Shown here piece after piece: positions 5,367 to 7,039 of a DNA stretch of 7,039 bases. Source of the DNA: Candidatus Bathyarchaeota archaeon (GTDB lineage Archaea; Thermoproteota; Bathyarchaeia; Bathyarchaeales; B26-1); assembly GCA_003662645.1 (NCBI GenBank), contig QMYL01000048.1, positions 1 through 7,039 on the forward strand. Direction: 5' to 3'. Numbering within the stretch: the first letter of the stretch is position 1; each line of letters begins with the position of its first letter. Both the position numbers and the translations under genes were made by a program. A model generated the notes under the pieces. It was not told where the DNA came from. It was given only the letters and a program-made list of their open reading frames with translations, and ran no database searches.

Positions 5367-5873
5367 ATTCATTTTATTATCGCTCGATCGATTTCTGATG
5401 GTCAAGTTCGGGTTAGAGACTGTCATCTTAATAAACCCAGAGGGCCTGAAGACCCTACAAACGATGCCTCGACGTCATCGTTGATACCGAAAGTAGAAAT
5501 GTTCCACCTAAGGAAGCCTACCAAAAGGTTAGGGAAGCAGTCAAGGTGCTGAGAGACTGGAATGTGAGGTTGATCTATAAGAAGGTGGACTCAACCCTGA
5601 GAGGTAACCTAGGAGCCGAGATCGGCGAACTCATCGATGAATTCAGTTTGGGCGGTCTTTTTTCGCCATCCTTTCCGGCGAATGGAGAACAACAATAAAT
5701 GGGAGGTTATACGTGGATGAAATATCCGTAGAGAAGATCGAATACGCAAGGGATTCACCAAAGCCGTAGAGAGAAATCCTACATACCAACACTGATAAGG
5801 AGACAAACCGTGAGGGAGGTATCCCTAATAATGCTGAAGCCTCTAAGGATGAGCTTTGAAACCTTAAGAGGCT
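5367..5873 (+). pseudogene. remnant of a DUF1537 four-carbon acid-sugar kinase
   Basis: Pieces of the kinase N-terminal domain can be followed through several frames. They are KFGLETVILINPEGLKTL (from 5404), then, after a shift near 5470, DVIVDTESRNVPPKEAY and IYKKVDSTLRGNLGAE up to SPSFPANG (5471-5686). After a one-base loss near 5687 come TTINGRLYVDE and EYARDSP (to ~5760), then VERNP (5766-5780), then IPTLIRRQTVREVSLI (5783-~5830). DTESR, KKVDSTLRGN and PANGRTT-like blocks are hallmarks of the family that phosphorylates threonate/erythronate-type acids. The ADDxTGA start of the family is already scrambled at ~5367-5400. Only ~150 of the usual >400 residues remain; the C-terminal half is missing and the sequence runs straight into a PdxA remnant. 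No intact product is possible. Confidence 0.87.
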
Positions 5874-6247
5874 ATTAGACCAGTTGAGGAGGCTAGAAAG
5901 ATAGGTATAAACGTTGACGGCCAATACCCACCGACACGATCTTCGTTAAGGCTAAGGACGGAATATTTGATGCTGTCGTGGCGATGTACCATGATCAGGG
6001 CCATATACCAATAAAGCTCCTAGGTTTGGGTGGAACGAAGCCGAGAAGAAGTGGACCTCTGTTAGAGGCGTTAATAATAACAGTCAGGTTACCGATAATA
6101 AGGACCTCAGTCGACCACGGAACAGCCTTCGGGAAAGCCTGGAAAGGAAGAGCAAATCCCCAAAGCATGATCGAAGCTATAAAATTCGCAGCCAAACTCG
6201 CAAAAACTGAGACGCAAAAACAAAAATATAATGTGATAAAGCGATGA
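5874..6247 (+). pseudogene. pdxA: remnant of a PdxA-like (PdxA2 type) 4-phosphate dehydrogenase, C-terminal third
   Basis: About 120 residues match the end of the PdxA family. IRPVEEARKIGINVDGQYP (5874-5930) continues, after a lost base, as DTIFVKAKDGIFDAVVAMYHDQGH (5933-6004) with the metal-binding His region. PIIRTSVDHGTAF and NPQSMIEAI follow (to ~6180). The family is ~330 residues, so the first two thirds are gone. An 89-codon ORF (5978-6247) appears open only because two opposite frameshifts cancel: residues expected for the family lie in another frame at 6031-6075. PdxA2 enzymes oxidise 4-phospho-threonate/erythronate made by DUF1537 kinases, and the two genes are often adjacent, so this pair was probably an operon before an internal deletion. 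Vitamin B6-type PdxA is a less likely origin given this neighbour. Confidence 0.87.
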
Positions 6248-6286
6248 AATAGAAACCGGACACTCCTCATAAGGGAACCCATTAAG

Positions 6287-6294
6287 CTTATATG
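6287..6294 (+). promoter_or_regulatory. upstream TATA-like box before the 23S rRNA gene
   Basis: CTTATATG, preceded by ATTAAG, resembles an archaeal TATA box and predicts initiation near 6315-6320. It lies just after the pdxA remnant and ahead of a better candidate at 6309-6316. Tandem promoters are common before archaeal rRNA genes. Confidence 0.4.
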
Positions 6295-6308
6295 GAAGCG
6301 GAGTAAAG

Positions 6309-6316
6309 TTTATAAT
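6309..6316 (+). promoter_or_regulatory. TATA box of the 23S rRNA transcript
   Basis: TTTATAAT, preceded by the purine-rich GAGTAAAG as a possible BRE, predicts a start near 6338-6342. This is about 125 nt before the mature 23S rRNA and directly before the hairpin-rich leader. Its presence implies that the 23S gene is transcribed independently. Confidence 0.6.
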
Positions 6317-6339
6317 GGAGATGGATAACTAGTTAATCC

Positions 6340-6465
6340 CAACCAAATGTTAGATGCAACCCCCAATCCAATGGATTGCGGGGTGAAGGGTGAAGTGAGA
6401 TATCAATCTCACGATGACACCACGCAGAGGCCCAAAACACCAGACAAATGCTGGACCCGAGTAAG
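6340..6465 (+). other. 23S rRNA precursor leader with four hairpins
   Basis: Between the promoter and the mature rRNA lie consecutive hairpins. CCC-CAATCC/GGATTG-GGG spans about 6361-6384. A perfect 7-bp GTGAGAT-ATCA-ATCTCAC spans about 6394-6411. CCAG/CTGG is at 6440-6454, and CGAG-TAAG-CTCG is at 6458-6469. Archaeal 23S leaders pair with the trailer to form a bulge-helix-bulge processing stem; the trailer is outside the window, so which hairpins survive in the precursor cannot be judged. No 16S 3' end, tRNA-Ala or ORF is present here. Confidence 0.5.
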
Positions 6466-7039
6466 CTCGACACGCCACGCCGCCTGGGGGATGGCTCGGC
6501 TTGAACGCCGATGAAGGGCGTGACAAGCTGCGATAAGCCCCGGGGAGGCGCACGTAGCCGTAGAACCGGGGATCCCCGAATGGGACCTCCCACCGTGAAG
6601 GTCGAAAGGCCTTCACGGTGCTCCTCGACGAGAGGAGCGGGAACCCCCCGAACGGAAACATCTTAGTAGGGGGAGGAAGAGAAACCAACATGGGATTCCC
6701 TGAGTAGCGGCGAGCGAAAGGGGAAGAGTCCAAACCGAACACCATGGGGATGACCCATGGTGGATGTGGTGTTGTGGACCCGACCGCCTCCTAGCCGGTG
6801 AAGCCGAAGTGGCCTGGAACGGCCCGCCGTAGAGGGTGAAAGCCCCGTAGGCGTAAGCCGAGTGGAGTTGGGCCGGTGACCCAGAGTACCGTACCCCGGT
6901 TTGGGTGCGGGAATCTGGGAGCCATCAACTTCCAAGACTAAACACGTCTCAAGACCGATAGCGCATTAGTACGGTGAGGGAAAGCTGATAAGCACCCCGG
7001 GACGAGCGTTAAAAGAGGATGAAGCTAGGCGCTTATCAC
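6466..7039 (+). rRNA. 23S ribosomal RNA, 5' part (domain I), runs off the window
   Basis: The archaeal large-subunit rRNA begins near 6466 (mature end uncertain by about 10 nt, set by analogy with E. coli). Diagnostic blocks are GGGGATGGCTCGGC (6487-6500), GATGAAGGGCGTG (6509-6521), CTGCGATAAGCCCCGGGG (6528-6545), CCCCGAATGGGACCTCC (6573-6589), AACATCTTAGTAGGGGGAGG (6657-6676), GAGTAGCGGCGAGCGAAAGG (6702-6721), CACGTCTCAAGACCGATAGC (6943-6962) and GGTGAGGGAAAGCTGA (6973-6988). Long stems CACCGTGAAGG/CCTTCACGGTG and GCTCCTC/GAGGAGC (6592-6640) are domain I helices. No intron is visible in this part. The last ~70 nt deviate from near-universal residues (see finding). All protein-like ORFs here are artefacts of rRNA sequence. 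Confidence 0.96.

Noticed and set aside
5643..5924. Minus-strand ORF of 93 codons in the decayed region
   Set aside because: The plus strand carries clear kinase/PdxA family blocks; the antisense frame shows no motifs and is open by chance.
6333..6935. Three overlapping minus-strand ORFs at the right end
   Set aside because: They are antisense to 23S rRNA and its leader; GC-rich rRNA often leaves chance open frames.
1..7039. CRISPR array, insertion sequence or integrase attachment site
   Set aside because: No regularly spaced direct repeats, transposase motifs or terminal inverted repeats were found; the tRNA gene has no duplicated 3' end in the window.

Overview
The window looks like chromosomal DNA of a thermophilic archaeon of the TACK/Thermoproteota group. 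The evidence is an archaeal tRNA-Val split by two bulge-helix-bulge introns, TATA boxes about 25-30 bp before leaderless GTG/TTG/ATG starts, heavy use of AGG/AGA (Arg) and ATA (Ile) codons, a CdvA-like coiled-coil protein and a crenarchaeal-style 23S rRNA. I cannot place it more finely.

Layout. Positions 1-470 hold the 3' part of an HpcH/HpaI-type aldolase gene (+), whose expected second metal-binding Asp reads as Gly. It converges on a tRNA-Val(CAC) gene (-, 476-635) with a 15-nt intron at 25/26 and a 68-nt intron at 37/38. Next come a SAM hydrolase of the DUF62 family (-, 698-1525) and, divergent from it, a class V PLP aminotransferase of the alanine-glyoxylate/serine-pyruvate type (+, 1602-2762). 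The 3' end of the aminotransferase gene overlaps a convergent PadR-family regulator (-, 2707-3150). An AT-rich divergent region with three ATGCAT sites and imperfect palindromes separates padR from a CdvA-like coiled-coil gene (+, 3321-4067), which ends in a hairpin plus T-tract. An HDAC-family zinc deacetylase (+, 4282-5355) follows, behind a conspicuous 19-bp palindrome.

Positions 5367-6247 are a gene graveyard. The N-terminal part of a DUF1537 four-carbon acid-sugar kinase is joined to the C-terminal third of a PdxA-like dehydrogenase. About eight frame changes and internal stops are visible. This looks like the remains of a kinase-dehydrogenase pair of the type that degrades threonate/erythronate-like acids. 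From about 6280 on there are two candidate TATA boxes, a leader with several hairpins, and the first ~570 nt of a 23S rRNA gene. No 16S rRNA lies in front of it, so the 23S gene appears to be transcribed on its own.

The intact protein genes look like single transcription units, each with its own promoter, rather than one pathway. The only possible functional link is between the aldolase at the left edge and the kinase/PdxA remnants, since these families often occur together in sugar-acid catabolism. I found no clearly new system. The most notable items are the kinase-PdxA relic with its compensated frameshifts, the stand-alone 23S gene, the two-intron tRNA, the CdvA-like protein without a PRC-barrel, and the aldolase with a lost metal ligand.
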